From positions 186,001 through 250,000 of the forward strand of contig JACJWZ010000001.1 of NCBI GenBank assembly GCA_020636895.1: a stretch of DNA of 64,000 nucleotides. Direction: 5' to 3'. The DNA is from Thermoleophilales bacterium (lineage in GTDB: Bacteria; Actinomycetota; Thermoleophilia; Solirubrobacterales; 70-9). Each line of letters opens with the position of its first letter. The stretch's first letter is position 1. The translations under genes and the position numbers were made by a program. The notes under the pieces were generated by a model. It saw nothing but the letters and a program-made list of their open reading frames with translations, was not told the origin of the DNA and did no database searches. Shown one piece after another: positions 32,321 through 40,981 of the stretch.

Positions 32321-33538
32321 TCAGCCGAGGGCGTCGACCCTGTCGGCGATCACCTCGGCGAGCGCAAGCGACGAGGTCGCGGCGGGGGAGGGGGCGTTGC
32401 GGACGTGGACGGCGCGCTCGGTCTCGGAGACGACGAAGTCGTCGACGAGCGAGCCGTCCCGGGCGATCGCCTGCGCCCGGACGCCGGAGTGGACACTGCG
32501 CTCGACGTCTCCGAGTTGAAGGTCGGGGACGTAGCGACGGCACTCGGCGACGAACGATCGCATCGAGATCGCGTGGCGCATCTCGGTCAGGCCCGTGCGC
32601 CAGAACCGCCGCATCATCCGCGGGGTACCGGGCCAGGCGAGGCTCTGGGCGAGATCGCGGGGGACGACGCGCCGCAGCCGATAGGCGTCGCGGGCGCCCA
32701 CGAACAGGGCGGTCGGGCCGAGCAGCACCTCGTCCTGCGGGGTGCGCGTCAGGTGCATCCCGAGGAACGGCAGGTCGGGATCGGGGACCGGGTAGATGTT
32801 GGCGCGGACGAGGTCCTCCCGCCCGGGCCGCAGTCGCAGGTAGGCGCCGCGGAAGGGGACGATGCGTGGGTCCGGATCAGCGCCCGCGAGCACCGCCAGG
32901 CGATCGGCCCACGGGCCGGCGCAGAGCACGGCCCGGCCCGCGTCGAGGCTGCCTCCGGGGTGCTCGATCGCAATCCGGCCGCCGCCGGACCGAAGGTCGT
33001 TGACCGCGCAGCCGGTGACGACCTTGCCGCCGCCGGAGCGCAGCTCGCTCGCGAGCGAGGCGGCGACCGTGGGGAAGTCGACGACGCCGGTGTTGGGCGA
33101 GTGCAGCGCCGCGATCCCGCCGGCGTGCGGCTCGATCTCGCGCAGCCGCTCGAGGTCGATCCGCTCGAGCCCGGGGACTCCGTTGGCGCGGCCGCGGCGC
33201 TCGAGCTCATCGAGGCGGGGGAGCTCGTCCTCGCGCGTGGCGACGATCACCTTGCCGTCGCGGCGCGCGTCGATCCCGCGCTCGGCGCAGTAGTCGTAGA
33301 GCCGCGCCGCACCCTCCACGCAGAGGCTGGCCTTCAGCGAGCCCGGCGCGTAGTAGATCCCGGCGTGGATGACGCCGCTGGAGTGACCGCTCTGATGGGA
33401 TGCGATGCGCTCGGCGCCCTCGAGGACCACGATCGAGGCGCCGGGATGGCGGCGCTGCAGCTCTCGGGCGGTGGCGAGGCCGACGATTCCTGCGCCGACC
33501 ACGCAGATGTCGCATCCCGCGGGGGGCCGCTGGTCCAT
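32321..33538 (-). CDS. lhgO: L-2-hydroxyglutarate oxidase/dehydrogenase
   Basis: The 405-residue FAD protein has an N-terminal dinucleotide fold VVGAGIVGLATARELQ and the LhgO signature HQSGHSSGVIHAGIYY. Later it has SPNTGVVDFPTV and the flavin-binding VLCAGPWADRLA. It oxidises L-2-hydroxyglutarate to 2-oxoglutarate, repairing a side product or taking part in lysine/glutarate catabolism, and passes electrons to the quinone pool. The ATG at 33538 is preceded at 7 bases by TACGGT and lacks a Shine-Dalgarno sequence. It diverges from the membrane-PLC fusion gene. Confidence 0.9.
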   Translation of the reverse strand: MDQRPPAGCDICVVGAGIVGLATARELQRRHPGASIVVLEGAERIASHQSGHSSGVIHAGIYYAPGSLKASLCVEGAARLYDYCAERGIDARRDGKVIVATREDELPRLDELERRGRANGVPGLERIDLERLREIEPHAGGIAALHSPNTGVVDFPTVAASLASELRSGGGKVVTGCAVNDLRSGGGRIAIEHPGGSLDAGRAVLCAGPWADRLAVLAGADPDPRIVPFRGAYLRLRPGREDLVRANIYPVPDPDLPFLGMHLTRTPQDEVLLGPTALFVGARDAYRLRRVVPRDLAQSLAWPGTPRMMRRFWRTGLTEMRHAISMRSFVAECRRYVPDLQLGDVERSVHSGVRAQAIARDGSLVDDFVVSETERAVHVRNAPSPAATSSLALAEVIADRVDALG

Positions 33539-33545
33539 GGCGCCA

Positions 33546-33551
33546 ACCGTA
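33546..33551 (-). promoter_or_regulatory. -10 element TACGGT, leaderless start of lhgO
   Basis: TACGGT on the minus strand ends 7 bases before the lhgO ATG at 33538. Confidence 0.45.
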
Positions 33552-33608
33552 GATCAAGGTGGGCAAGGTGCTCGTCGCCGCGCTGGCGGATGGTTGAATC
33601 CCGCCCGC

Positions 33609-35795
33609 ATGCGCGTGTCAGACATCGGAGAGGACGGTCGCAGGCGACTCTCGGTCGCGCTCGCCGTGATCGGCGCCTTCCTCGCGCTGACCGGCGGGAC
33701 GTTGCTCTACCTGCGCGAGAACATCTTCGACCGGGACGCGTTCGCCGATCGCGCCGAGGTCGCCTTCAGCGATCAGCGCGTGCGGCTCGCCGTCTCCCAG
33801 CCGGTCACCGACGCGATCATCGACTCCGGGCCGACGCAGCTCGTCAACGCCCGTCCGCTGATCGAGTCGGTCGTCGTCGGCGCTCTCGGGACCTCGCCCG
33901 CGCGGGCGTCATTCAGGGAGGCCGCCAAGACGGTCGAGGCGAAGCTCTTCCAGCGCGATCCCCATACGCTCCTTCTCAACCTCGCGGCGACGGCGTCGAT
34001 CGTCGCCGCGACCGTCGACTCGCTCGCGCCGCAACTCGCCGACGACGTCCCGGACAAGATCAGGAACGTTCACATCGAGCTGACCGCGAGCGTCGCCGGC
34101 ATCGACTCCATCCAGTTTGCGGAGCGGGTCCGCTTCCTCGGCCTGCTCGTACCGCCCATCGCCCTGCTCTGCCTGATCGGCGCCGTGGCGATCGCTCCCG
34201 ACCGCCGCCGCGGGCTGATCAGGGCGAGCGCCTCGCTCGCGGCCGCGGCGGTGGCCGGGATGATCCTGCTCGCCGCCCTCAAGTCGCTGCTGGTCGGGCA
34301 CTTCGAGAACGACCTCGTCGCCGACGCCGTCTCCGCGACCTGGGATGCGTTCTTCAGGGATCTCGGCGATGCCTTTCTGGCCGGCGGGGTGTTCGCGGTC
34401 GTGCTCGCCGCCGCCGCTCGTTTCACCGACGCCGAGGAGTTCGATCCGCTGGCGCCGTTCGTCCGCGCCGGAGCGCTCCTGCGTCACCGGCCCGAGCAGC
34501 CCGCACTGGCGCTGGTGCGAGCCTTGACGCTCGGTGCCGTCGGCATCGTCTTGATCCTCGAGCCCGAGCTCTCACTGGAGGCGATCGCGGTCGTCGCCGG
34601 GGCCTGGGTCCTCTACGTCGCCGTCGGTGAGCTGCTCACCCTGCTGGCGCCGCCGCTCCCCAAGTCGGAGAAGGGGAGGGAACCCGTTTGGCAGCGCTTC
34701 CGGCCCGGGCGGGTGGCGACCGCGGTCGCCGTGGCGATCGCGGCTTTCGTGGTTGTGGTGATCGTCGGTGACGAGCAGGAGGCGCCCGCGCGTCCCCCGG
34801 GCCCGCCGCAGGCCTGCAACGGCTACCCGCAGATCTGCGACAAGCGCATCGACGAGACGACGTTCGCGGCGACTCACAACTCGATGTCGGCGGTGCAGGA
34901 GCCGGGGTGGTTTCTCCCCAACCAGCGCTTCGGCATCCGCCGGCAGCTCGACGACGGCATCCGCGGACTGCTCATCGACACCCACTACGGCGTGCAGCGC
35001 GGGAGCGGCCGCGGCTTCGCGGAGGTGATCACGGACCTCGCGAAGGAGAACAAGACCCGCCAGGAGGTCGTCGACGAGATCGGCGAGGAGGCCGTGCAGA
35101 AGGCCGAGGGGCTGGTCGGCAACCTCGCGTTCGGCGAGAGCCCTCCCGGCGAAGCGGAGCCTTACCTCTGCCACGTGCTCTGCGAGCTCGGCGCGACCCG
35201 GCTCGACACCGCCCTGGCGGGGATCAACCAGTGGATGAGGAGGCATCCCGACGAGTTCCTCGTGATCTTCATCGAGGACGTCGTGAGTCCCAGGGAGACG
35301 GCCGCCGCCTTCGAGCGGTCCGGTCTTCTGCGCTACGCCTACGTCCCCGATGACGGCGCCGTGCAGCCGACGCTCGGGGAGCTGATCGAGCGGGACGAGC
35401 GGCTGCTGGTCATGGCCGAGAACGACTCAGGCGGCGGCAAGTACCCGTGGTACCAGCAGGGCTTCGACCTCGTGCAGGAGACGCCCTACACGTTCCACAC
35501 CGTCGCCGAGATCAAGGCGCCCGAGAGCTGCAGGCCGAACCGGGGCAGCGCCTCGAACCCGCTCTTCCAGATCAACTCGTGGATCGAGACGATCCCGCGC
35601 AATCCCGATCTGGCGGAGCGGATCGACTCCTACGACGCGCTCTTGCAGCGGGCGCGGATGTGCACGAGGATCAGAGGCCTGAAGCCGAACCTCCTCAACG
35701 TCGACTTCTACAACCGCGGGGACGTCCTCGATGTCGCCAAGAAGCTGAACGGGATCCCCCTCTCGGAGAAGCCCCAGGTCCGGACGGTGCGATGA
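33609..35795 (+). CDS. Membrane protein fused to a PI-PLC X-like phosphodiesterase domain
   Basis: The 728-residue protein has one N-terminal span (about 13-32), an outside loop of about 130 residues, a block of hydrophobic spans between about 178 and 400, and then a soluble C-terminal domain. That domain carries ATHNSM (His423) and LIDTHYG (His459), the two histidines expected of a PI-PLC X-type active site, and continues to NVDFYNRGD. By topology the catalytic part is probably outside the cell. The N-terminal membrane part is paralogous to the next gene, which lacks the enzyme domain. The lipid or phosphodiester substrate is unknown. The start is the ATG at 33609; TTGAAT 9 bases upstream may be its -10. 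Stop and next start overlap (ATGA). Confidence 0.82.
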   Translation: MRVSDIGEDGRRRLSVALAVIGAFLALTGGTLLYLRENIFDRDAFADRAEVAFSDQRVRLAVSQPVTDAIIDSGPTQLVNARPLIESVVVGALGTSPARASFREAAKTVEAKLFQRDPHTLLLNLAATASIVAATVDSLAPQLADDVPDKIRNVHIELTASVAGIDSIQFAERVRFLGLLVPPIALLCLIGAVAIAPDRRRGLIRASASLAAAAVAGMILLAALKSLLVGHFENDLVADAVSATWDAFFRDLGDAFLAGGVFAVVLAAAARFTDAEEFDPLAPFVRAGALLRHRPEQPALALVRALTLGAVGIVLILEPELSLEAIAVVAGAWVLYVAVGELLTLLAPPLPKSEKGREPVWQRFRPGRVATAVAVAIAAFVVVVIVGDEQEAPARPPGPPQACNGYPQICDKRIDETTFAATHNSMSAVQEPGWFLPNQRFGIRRQLDDGIRGLLIDTHYGVQRGSGRGFAEVITDLAKENKTRQEVVDEIGEEAVQKAEGLVGNLAFGESPPGEAEPYLCHVLCELGATRLDTALAGINQWMRRHPDEFLVIFIEDVVSPRETAAAFERSGLLRYAYVPDDGAVQPTLGELIERDERLLVMAENDSGGGKYPWYQQGFDLVQETPYTFHTVAEIKAPESCRPNRGSASNPLFQINSWIETIPRNPDLAERIDSYDALLQRARMCTRIRGLKPNLLNVDFYNRGDVLDVAKKLNGIPLSEKPQVRTVR

Positions 35796-37024
35796 GCAAG
35801 CTCGCCGCGGCTCTCGGCGCCCTCTTCCTGCTGGCGGGCACGTTCATCGTCTACCTCAACGACGAGGTGCTCGACCCGGATGCCGCCGGAGCGCGCGCGT
35901 CGCAGGAGCTCGCCGACAACGCGGAGCTTCGCGCCGCGATTGCGCCGAAGGTCGAGGACGCGGTGCCCGATCCGATCCAGGATCTCCCGCTCGTCGGCGG
36001 CGCGAGCGCCGGCGCGGTCGAGATCGCGCTCGCGCAGCCGGTGGCGGCGGATGCCTACGGCAACGCGGTGTCAGCCGCGGTCGTGGACCTGACGAAGGAC
36101 GACCGCCCCGATCCGGTCGTACTCAACCTCACCGACGTCGCGAACGGCGTCTCGAGCGGCCCGCTCGACTTGGTCGCGGGTCAGGTGGACGTTCTGCAGA
36201 TCGACCTCACCGGCGCCGACCGCCTGCTCGACGCGCTCGCCCTCGCCGACGACCTCGAGCCCCTCGGTACCCCCTTGGTCGCGAGCGGCGTCCTCCTCCT
36301 CCTGCTGTCGATCGTGCTCGCGGGCGGACTCGGCGACGGCATCCTCATCGCCGGGGCCTCGGTCGGGGTTGCCGCCGTCGTCGGCATCGCCGTGCTGATC
36401 ATCTCCCGCACCCTCTTGGGCGGATCCTTCGACGACGGGCAGACGCGCGACGCGGTGGTCGCCACGTGGGACGCGCTGGGTGGAGACCTGATGACGACGT
36501 TCCTGATCGCCGCGATCGCCGGGTTCGTCGCCGCGATCGCCGCCTGGCTGACCATGCGCATACGGGGGAGGCCCGCTGCCGTCGGCCACCCGGAGCTCGC
36601 TGGACGCCCGGGCGGGGAACGGCGAGCGCGCGCGCGTCCGGGTGGCGCCCGGTCCCGGCGAGCGCAAGGGCCGGCGCAGGCGAACCGCCGCCCGGAGCCT
36701 CCCGAGCCGCCGCCGGATCCGCCGGCGGCGTCCGAGCGGTTCCAGCCCACCGAACGCCACGAGCGGCCTGCCACCGACGAGAGCCTCCAGCCCACCGAAC
36801 GCCACGAGCGGCCTGCCACCGACGAGCGGTTCGAGCCCACCGAACGCCACGAACGCCCCGTGGCCGACGAGCGGTTCGAGGCCACCGAGCTTCACGAGCG
36901 TCCTGACCGCCCGCCACCGCCGCGGGATCCGCCGCCGGAGGCTCAGGAGGCGCCCGATCGCACCCAGCCGACTGAGCGCTCCGACCGGCCCCCACCGCCT
37001 CCGACCCCCTCACGGGATACCTGA
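35792..37024 (+). CDS. Membrane protein paralogous to the PLC fusion, with a repetitive charged tail
   Basis: The 410-residue protein repeats the layout of the N-terminal half of the upstream product: one span (about 4-20), an outside loop, then four spans to about residue 255. The segment FDDGQTRDAVVATWDALGGDL lines up with FENDLVADAVSATWDAFFRDL upstream (compare the shared DAV-ATWDA core). In place of the PLC domain it has a Pro/Arg-rich cytosolic tail with four 15-residue repeats (ERFQPTERHERPATD type). It is co-translated with the fusion gene through a 4-base overlap. Function unknown. Confidence 0.75.
   Translation: MSKLAAALGALFLLAGTFIVYLNDEVLDPDAAGARASQELADNAELRAAIAPKVEDAVPDPIQDLPLVGGASAGAVEIALAQPVAADAYGNAVSAAVVDLTKDDRPDPVVLNLTDVANGVSSGPLDLVAGQVDVLQIDLTGADRLLDALALADDLEPLGTPLVASGVLLLLLSIVLAGGLGDGILIAGASVGVAAVVGIAVLIISRTLLGGSFDDGQTRDAVVATWDALGGDLMTTFLIAAIAGFVAAIAAWLTMRIRGRPAAVGHPELAGRPGGERRARARPGGARSRRAQGPAQANRRPEPPEPPPDPPAASERFQPTERHERPATDESLQPTERHERPATDERFEPTERHERPVADERFEATELHERPDRPPPPRDPPPEAQEAPDRTQPTERSDRPPPPPTPSRDT
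36734..36904. repeat. Four tandem 45-bp units encoding ERFxPTERHERPxxD repeats
   Basis: Units begin at 36734, 36779, 36824 and 36869. The first three are nearly identical at DNA level and the fourth has drifted. The period keeps the reading frame, so copy number may vary between strains without breaking the protein. Confidence 0.85.
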
Positions 37025-37032
37025 GCGCGGCG

Positions 37033-37038
37033 TAGCAT
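37033..37038 (+). promoter_or_regulatory. -10 element TAGCAT, leaderless start of the ligase
   Basis: TAGCAT ends 6 bases before the ATG at 37045 and lies within 10 bases of the previous stop. Confidence 0.5.
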
Positions 37039-37044
37039 CGCCCC

Positions 37045-38061
37045 ATGGCCCTGCCCCTGAAGCCGCCGGTCAAGCCGCAGCTCGCGCGCTCCCGGAAGAC
37101 GCTTCCCGGAGCCGAGGGTGACGGGGCCGGCGACGGCATCGCCTACGAGCCCAAGTACGACGGCTTCCGGGCGCTCGCCTTCGTCGACGGCGACGACGTC
37201 TACCTGCAGTCGCGCGGCGGAAAGCCGCTGGCTCGCTACTTCCCGGAGCTCCGCTTCCCGGCGGACGCTGGCCGCGGCGGATACGTCATCGACGGCGAGC
37301 TCGTGATCCTCGGCGAGGACGGGGCCGAGGTCTTCGACGCCCTGCAGAACCGCATCCACCCGGCCGAGTCGCGGATCAACATGCTCGCCGAGGAGACGCC
37401 CGCGATCTACCGCGCCTTCGACGTCCTGGTCAGCGCCGGCGAGCGGATCATGGACCGTCCCTTCTCCGAACGCCGCGCCGCTCTCGTCGAGCTCATCTCC
37501 GGCATGGAGGGCGCCGTCGAGTCCGGGCCCGGAGGCTGGAGCGCCGGGACCGTCGAGCTGACGCCGCTGACGCTCGACGCCGAGGCCGCCGAGCCGTGGC
37601 TCGAGAGCGGGGAGGGGGTGATCGCCAAGGAGCTCGACGCTCCCTACCTGCCCGGCGAGCGCAAGGGGATGTCGAAGATCAAGCGCGTGCGCACGATCGA
37701 CGCGGTGATCGTGGGCTGGCGGCCGGGCAAGGAGGAGGGCACGGTCGGCTCCCTGATCCTCGGCCTCTACGACGGCGACGACCTCCGCGTCGTCGGCCAT
37801 ACCTCCGGCCTGAAGGCGCAGGAGAAGCGCGACCTCGTCGACAAGCTCGCCCCCTACGAGTCGGGCGAGCGCGGCTCCGCCGACCCGAGTCGCTGGGCCG
37901 CCGACCGCGACCTCGAGTGGGTGGCGCTGCGGCCCGAGCTCGTCGTCGAGATCACCTTCGACCACGTCAGCGCCGGCCGTATCCGCCACGGTTCGAAGAT
38001 CGTCCGTTGGCGCGATGACAAGGCGCCGAGCGCCTGCACGATCGAGCAGCTCGACGGATAG
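37045..38061 (+). CDS. ATP-dependent DNA ligase, LigC-like
   Basis: The 338-residue protein is a minimal two-domain ATP-dependent ligase. Motif I is EPKYDG with the adenylated Lys37. Motifs III (VIDGELVIL, YRAFDVL), IV (EGVIAKELD) and V (SKIKRVRTID) follow, and an OB-fold domain with VVGHTSGL and WRDDKAP completes it. There is no polymerase or nuclease domain, so it is of the LigC type used in actinobacterial repair rather than LigD. A leaderless-type promoter precedes it. The P450 gene starts 10 bases after its stop. Confidence 0.88.
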   Translation: MALPLKPPVKPQLARSRKTLPGAEGDGAGDGIAYEPKYDGFRALAFVDGDDVYLQSRGGKPLARYFPELRFPADAGRGGYVIDGELVILGEDGAEVFDALQNRIHPAESRINMLAEETPAIYRAFDVLVSAGERIMDRPFSERRAALVELISGMEGAVESGPGGWSAGTVELTPLTLDAEAAEPWLESGEGVIAKELDAPYLPGERKGMSKIKRVRTIDAVIVGWRPGKEEGTVGSLILGLYDGDDLRVVGHTSGLKAQEKRDLVDKLAPYESGERGSADPSRWAADRDLEWVALRPELVVEITFDHVSAGRIRHGSKIVRWRDDKAPSACTIEQLDG

Positions 38062-38071
38062 GGACGACGAG

Positions 38072-39391
38072 ATGCTCCTTCGTTCCGCCACGCCGCCGCT
38101 GCCACCCGGCCCGCGAGGTCCCGCGACGCTGACCACGCTGCGGCTGATCGAGCGACCGTACGAGACGCTGAGAGGGTGGCGCGCCCGCTACGGCGAGGTG
38201 TTCACGGTCAGGACCCTCGTCTTCGGCACGGGCGTCTACGTCGCCGACCTCGACGAGATCAAGGGGATGTTCACCGGCGATCAGTCGACGCTGCGAGCGG
38301 GCGAGGCCAACGCGCCGCTGGGCCCGATCCTCGGCGACCGCTCGGTGCTCCTCCTCGACGGCCCCGAGCACCTGCGCCAGCGCCGGCTGCTTCTGCCCCC
38401 GTTCGGGGGCTCGGCCGTGCGCACCTTCCGCGAGGTGATCCGCGAGGTCGCCGCGGCGGAGATCGATCGCTGGCGCGTCGGCGAGACCTTCCGGATGCGT
38501 GAGCGAATGCGAGGGCTCACGTTCGAGGTGATCGTCCGCGCCGTCTTCGGCGTCACCGAGCCCGCCCGGGTCGAGCGGCTCCGAGCCGCCCTCGTGAGCG
38601 TCATCGACTCCCAGTTCGTGCTGCTCGTCCCCGGTGCACTGCGCCGCGAGCTCGGCGGTCATGGCCCCTGGGGGGCGTTCCAGCGTCGTAGGCGCGCCGC
38701 CGACGAGCTGCTCTACGAGGAGATAGATCGCCGCCGCGAAGCGCCCGACCTCGAGGAGCGCACCGACGTCCTCTCGCTGCTGATGAGGGCGCGTGACGAG
38801 GACGGCGAGCGGATGAGCGACGCCGAGCTCCGCGACGAGCTGATGACGATGCTGCTCGCCGGCCACGAGACGACCGCCACGTCGCTCGCCTTCGCCTTCG
38901 ACCACCTGATCCGCGAGCCTCAGGTCGTCTCCCGCCTTCGCGACGAGGCCGAGGGTGAGGACGACTCCTACCTCGACGCGGTCGTGACGGAGACCTTGCG
39001 GATCCGGCCGGTTATCGACGCGCCGGAGCGCACGCTCACCGAGCCGCGCGAGGTGTCGGGGTGGACGCTGCCGGCGGGGATCCGCGTCTACCCGTCGATC
39101 GTCCTCGTCCACCAGCGCGAGGATCTGTATCCAGAGCCCGAGCGCTTCCGGCCCGAACGCTTTCTCGACGGCCCCGCGGAGTCGTACTCGTGGCTCCCGT
39201 TCGGCGGTGGGATCCGGCGTTGCATCGGCGCGGCGCTGGCGCAGGCGGAGATGGCGGAGGTGATCCGCGCCGTCGTCTCCCGCGTCGAGCTCGAGCCGGT
39301 GCGCCCCGAGCCCGACCCGGTCGTGGTCCGCGGCATCACGATGGTGCCCCGGCACGGGACCGAGGTCAGGGTGGCCAGGGTGCTCACCTAG
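38072..39391 (+). CDS. Cytochrome P450
   Basis: The 439-residue haem monooxygenase has the I-helix LAGHETTATS, the ExxR pair in VTETLRIRP, the ERFRPERF segment and the haem loop FGGGIRRCIGAALA with thiolate Cys384. There is no membrane anchor. The GPRGP start and the overall pattern recall actinobacterial CYP135/CYP138-type enzymes, but I cannot name the subfamily with certainty. Redox partner genes are absent nearby. AGGGA precedes the ATG at 38072, and the gene probably shares a transcript with the ligase. Confidence 0.9.
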   Translation: MLLRSATPPLPPGPRGPATLTTLRLIERPYETLRGWRARYGEVFTVRTLVFGTGVYVADLDEIKGMFTGDQSTLRAGEANAPLGPILGDRSVLLLDGPEHLRQRRLLLPPFGGSAVRTFREVIREVAAAEIDRWRVGETFRMRERMRGLTFEVIVRAVFGVTEPARVERLRAALVSVIDSQFVLLVPGALRRELGGHGPWGAFQRRRRAADELLYEEIDRRREAPDLEERTDVLSLLMRARDEDGERMSDAELRDELMTMLLAGHETTATSLAFAFDHLIREPQVVSRLRDEAEGEDDSYLDAVVTETLRIRPVIDAPERTLTEPREVSGWTLPAGIRVYPSIVLVHQREDLYPEPERFRPERFLDGPAESYSWLPFGGGIRRCIGAALAQAEMAEVIRAVVSRVELEPVRPEPDPVVVRGITMVPRHGTEVRVARVLT

Positions 39392-39394
39392 CCA

Positions 39395-39400
39395 TACGCT
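39395..39400 (+). promoter_or_regulatory. -10 element TACGCT before the crotonase gene
   Basis: TACGCT ends 9 bases before the ATG at 39410, just after the P450 stop. Confidence 0.4.
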
Positions 39401-39409
39401 GACGGGGGC

Positions 39410-40309
39410 ATGGCCGACCACGAGACGCTCATCTACGAACGCGACGGGCGCATCGGCAGGATCACGCTCGACCGCCCCGAGCGCGGGAACGGGATCACGC
39501 TGCGGATGCCCGTCGAGCTCGCCGCCGCGGTCGAGGAGGCCAACCTCGACCCTGGCGTCCATGTGATCGCCCTCGCCGGCAACGGCAGCGGCTTCTGCGG
39601 CGGCTACGACCTCGTCGATTCCGCCGAGGGGATGGGCGCCGCCGAGGGCTCACCCGCTCTCGACGGAGCGCCGACCGCGCCCGCGGTCGTCGCCGCCAAT
39701 CACGATCCCGGTGCCACCTGGGATCCGGTCGTCGACTTCCAGATGATGTCGCGCAACCTGCGCGGCTTCATGTCGCTCTTCCACTCCGACAAGCCCGTGG
39801 TGGTCAAGATCCACGGGTTCTGCGTCGCGGGCGGCACCGACATGGCGCTCTGCTCGGACCTGATCGTCGCGGAGGACCGAGCCAAGATCGGCTACCCGCC
39901 GGCGCGCGTCTGGGGCGTCCCCACCTCGATGCTGTGGGCGCATAGGGTCGGGCTCGAGCGCGCCAAGCGGCTGCTCCTGACCGGCGATTCGATCGACGGG
40001 ACGACAGCGGTCGAATGGGGTCTCGCGAGCGAGGCGGCGCCGCTGGCCGAGCTCGACGCCCGCTTCGAGGCGCTGCTCGAGCGGATGGCACGGGTGCCGG
40101 TCAACCAACTCGTCATGCACAAGCTCGCGCTCAACCAGGCGCTCTACGCGCAGGGCCTGCAGGCCACTCAGACCATGAGCGTCTTCTTCGACGGGATCGC
40201 CCGCCACACGCCCGAGGGGTACGACTTCCAGCGGCGCGCCGCCGAGGCGGGATTCCGCGAGGCGGTGCGTGAGCGCGACGAGCCCTTCGGCGACCTCGGG
40301 CTGCGCTGA
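39410..40309 (+). CDS. Enoyl-CoA hydratase/isomerase family protein (crotonase)
   Basis: The 299-residue protein shows ITLDRPERGNGI, the first oxyanion-hole segment AGNGSGFCGGYDL, and the second HGFCVAGGTDMALCSDLIVA. Between them is an insertion of about 40 residues that makes it longer than typical 260-residue crotonases. The usual catalytic Glu of hydratases after the second loop reads VWGVPTSMLWAH, so the exact reaction is uncertain. It may act on an acyl-CoA produced with the neighbouring P450. Confidence 0.85.
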   Translation: MADHETLIYERDGRIGRITLDRPERGNGITLRMPVELAAAVEEANLDPGVHVIALAGNGSGFCGGYDLVDSAEGMGAAEGSPALDGAPTAPAVVAANHDPGATWDPVVDFQMMSRNLRGFMSLFHSDKPVVVKIHGFCVAGGTDMALCSDLIVAEDRAKIGYPPARVWGVPTSMLWAHRVGLERAKRLLLTGDSIDGTTAVEWGLASEAAPLAELDARFEALLERMARVPVNQLVMHKLALNQALYAQGLQATQTMSVFFDGIARHTPEGYDFQRRAAEAGFREAVRERDEPFGDLGLR

Positions 40310-40311
40310 GC

Positions 40312-40923
40312 GTGGGCGGCATCCGCGTCCATCGCGTGCCCTTCTCGACCAACGTCGAACGCGTCGCGCTCGCGGCCGGCCACAAGGGGATCGAGGTCGA
40401 GTGGGTTGACCACGCCGACGACGATCGCTCCGCGGTCGAGGCGCTCAGCGGGCAACCGCTCGTGCCGGTCGCCGAGATCGACGGCGCCGTCATCCGCGGT
40501 TCGATGCGGATCATCGACCGGCTCGAGGAGATGCGCCCCGAGCCGGCCCTGTACCCGGCCGACCGCGCCGCGGCCGCGCGCGCCCGGATGTTCGTCTCCT
40601 GGTTCGACCGCGTCTGGAAGGGGCCGCCGAACGCCCTCGACACCGGTGCCGAGCCGCCGCCCGACGCCGGCCTTCTTCGCCGCCGCTCCCGGGAATGGAC
40701 CGGGTGGATCGCCGACCAGCTCGGCAGCCGCGCCTACTTGGGCGGGGCGGCGCTCGGCGCCGAGGACGTCTGCGCATTCCCGTTCCTCAAGTACGCGGTC
40801 GTCGATCCCCGCCCGGAGGACACGGAAGCCTTCCATCACATCCTCGTCGAGCTGCTGCGCGCCGATTCGCACGACCGGCTCGACGACTGGGTCCGGCGCC
40901 TCGACGAGCTGCCCCGCGCCTGA
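40312..40923 (+). CDS. Glutathione S-transferase-like protein
   Basis: The 203-residue protein has an N-terminal thioredoxin-like GST domain (VPFSTNVERVALAAGHKG, PLVPVAEIDG, GSMRIIDRLEE) and a helical C-terminal domain with GAEDVCAFPFLKYAVV. An Ser/Asn (STN) replaces the usual SPxC/SxFS catalytic region, so the thiol partner is unclear. Most actinobacteria use mycothiol or ergothioneine, not glutathione. The GTG at 40312 follows the crotonase stop by 2 bases, so the two are translated together. Confidence 0.78.
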   Translation: MGGIRVHRVPFSTNVERVALAAGHKGIEVEWVDHADDDRSAVEALSGQPLVPVAEIDGAVIRGSMRIIDRLEEMRPEPALYPADRAAAARARMFVSWFDRVWKGPPNALDTGAEPPPDAGLLRRRSREWTGWIADQLGSRAYLGGAALGAEDVCAFPFLKYAVVDPRPEDTEAFHHILVELLRADSHDRLDDWVRRLDELPRA

Positions 40924-40981
40924 TGCCGGCGGCGCTGCGCTCGGCCGAGCTCCGCGAGCGCGGTTGAGCGGACGCCCCGGC

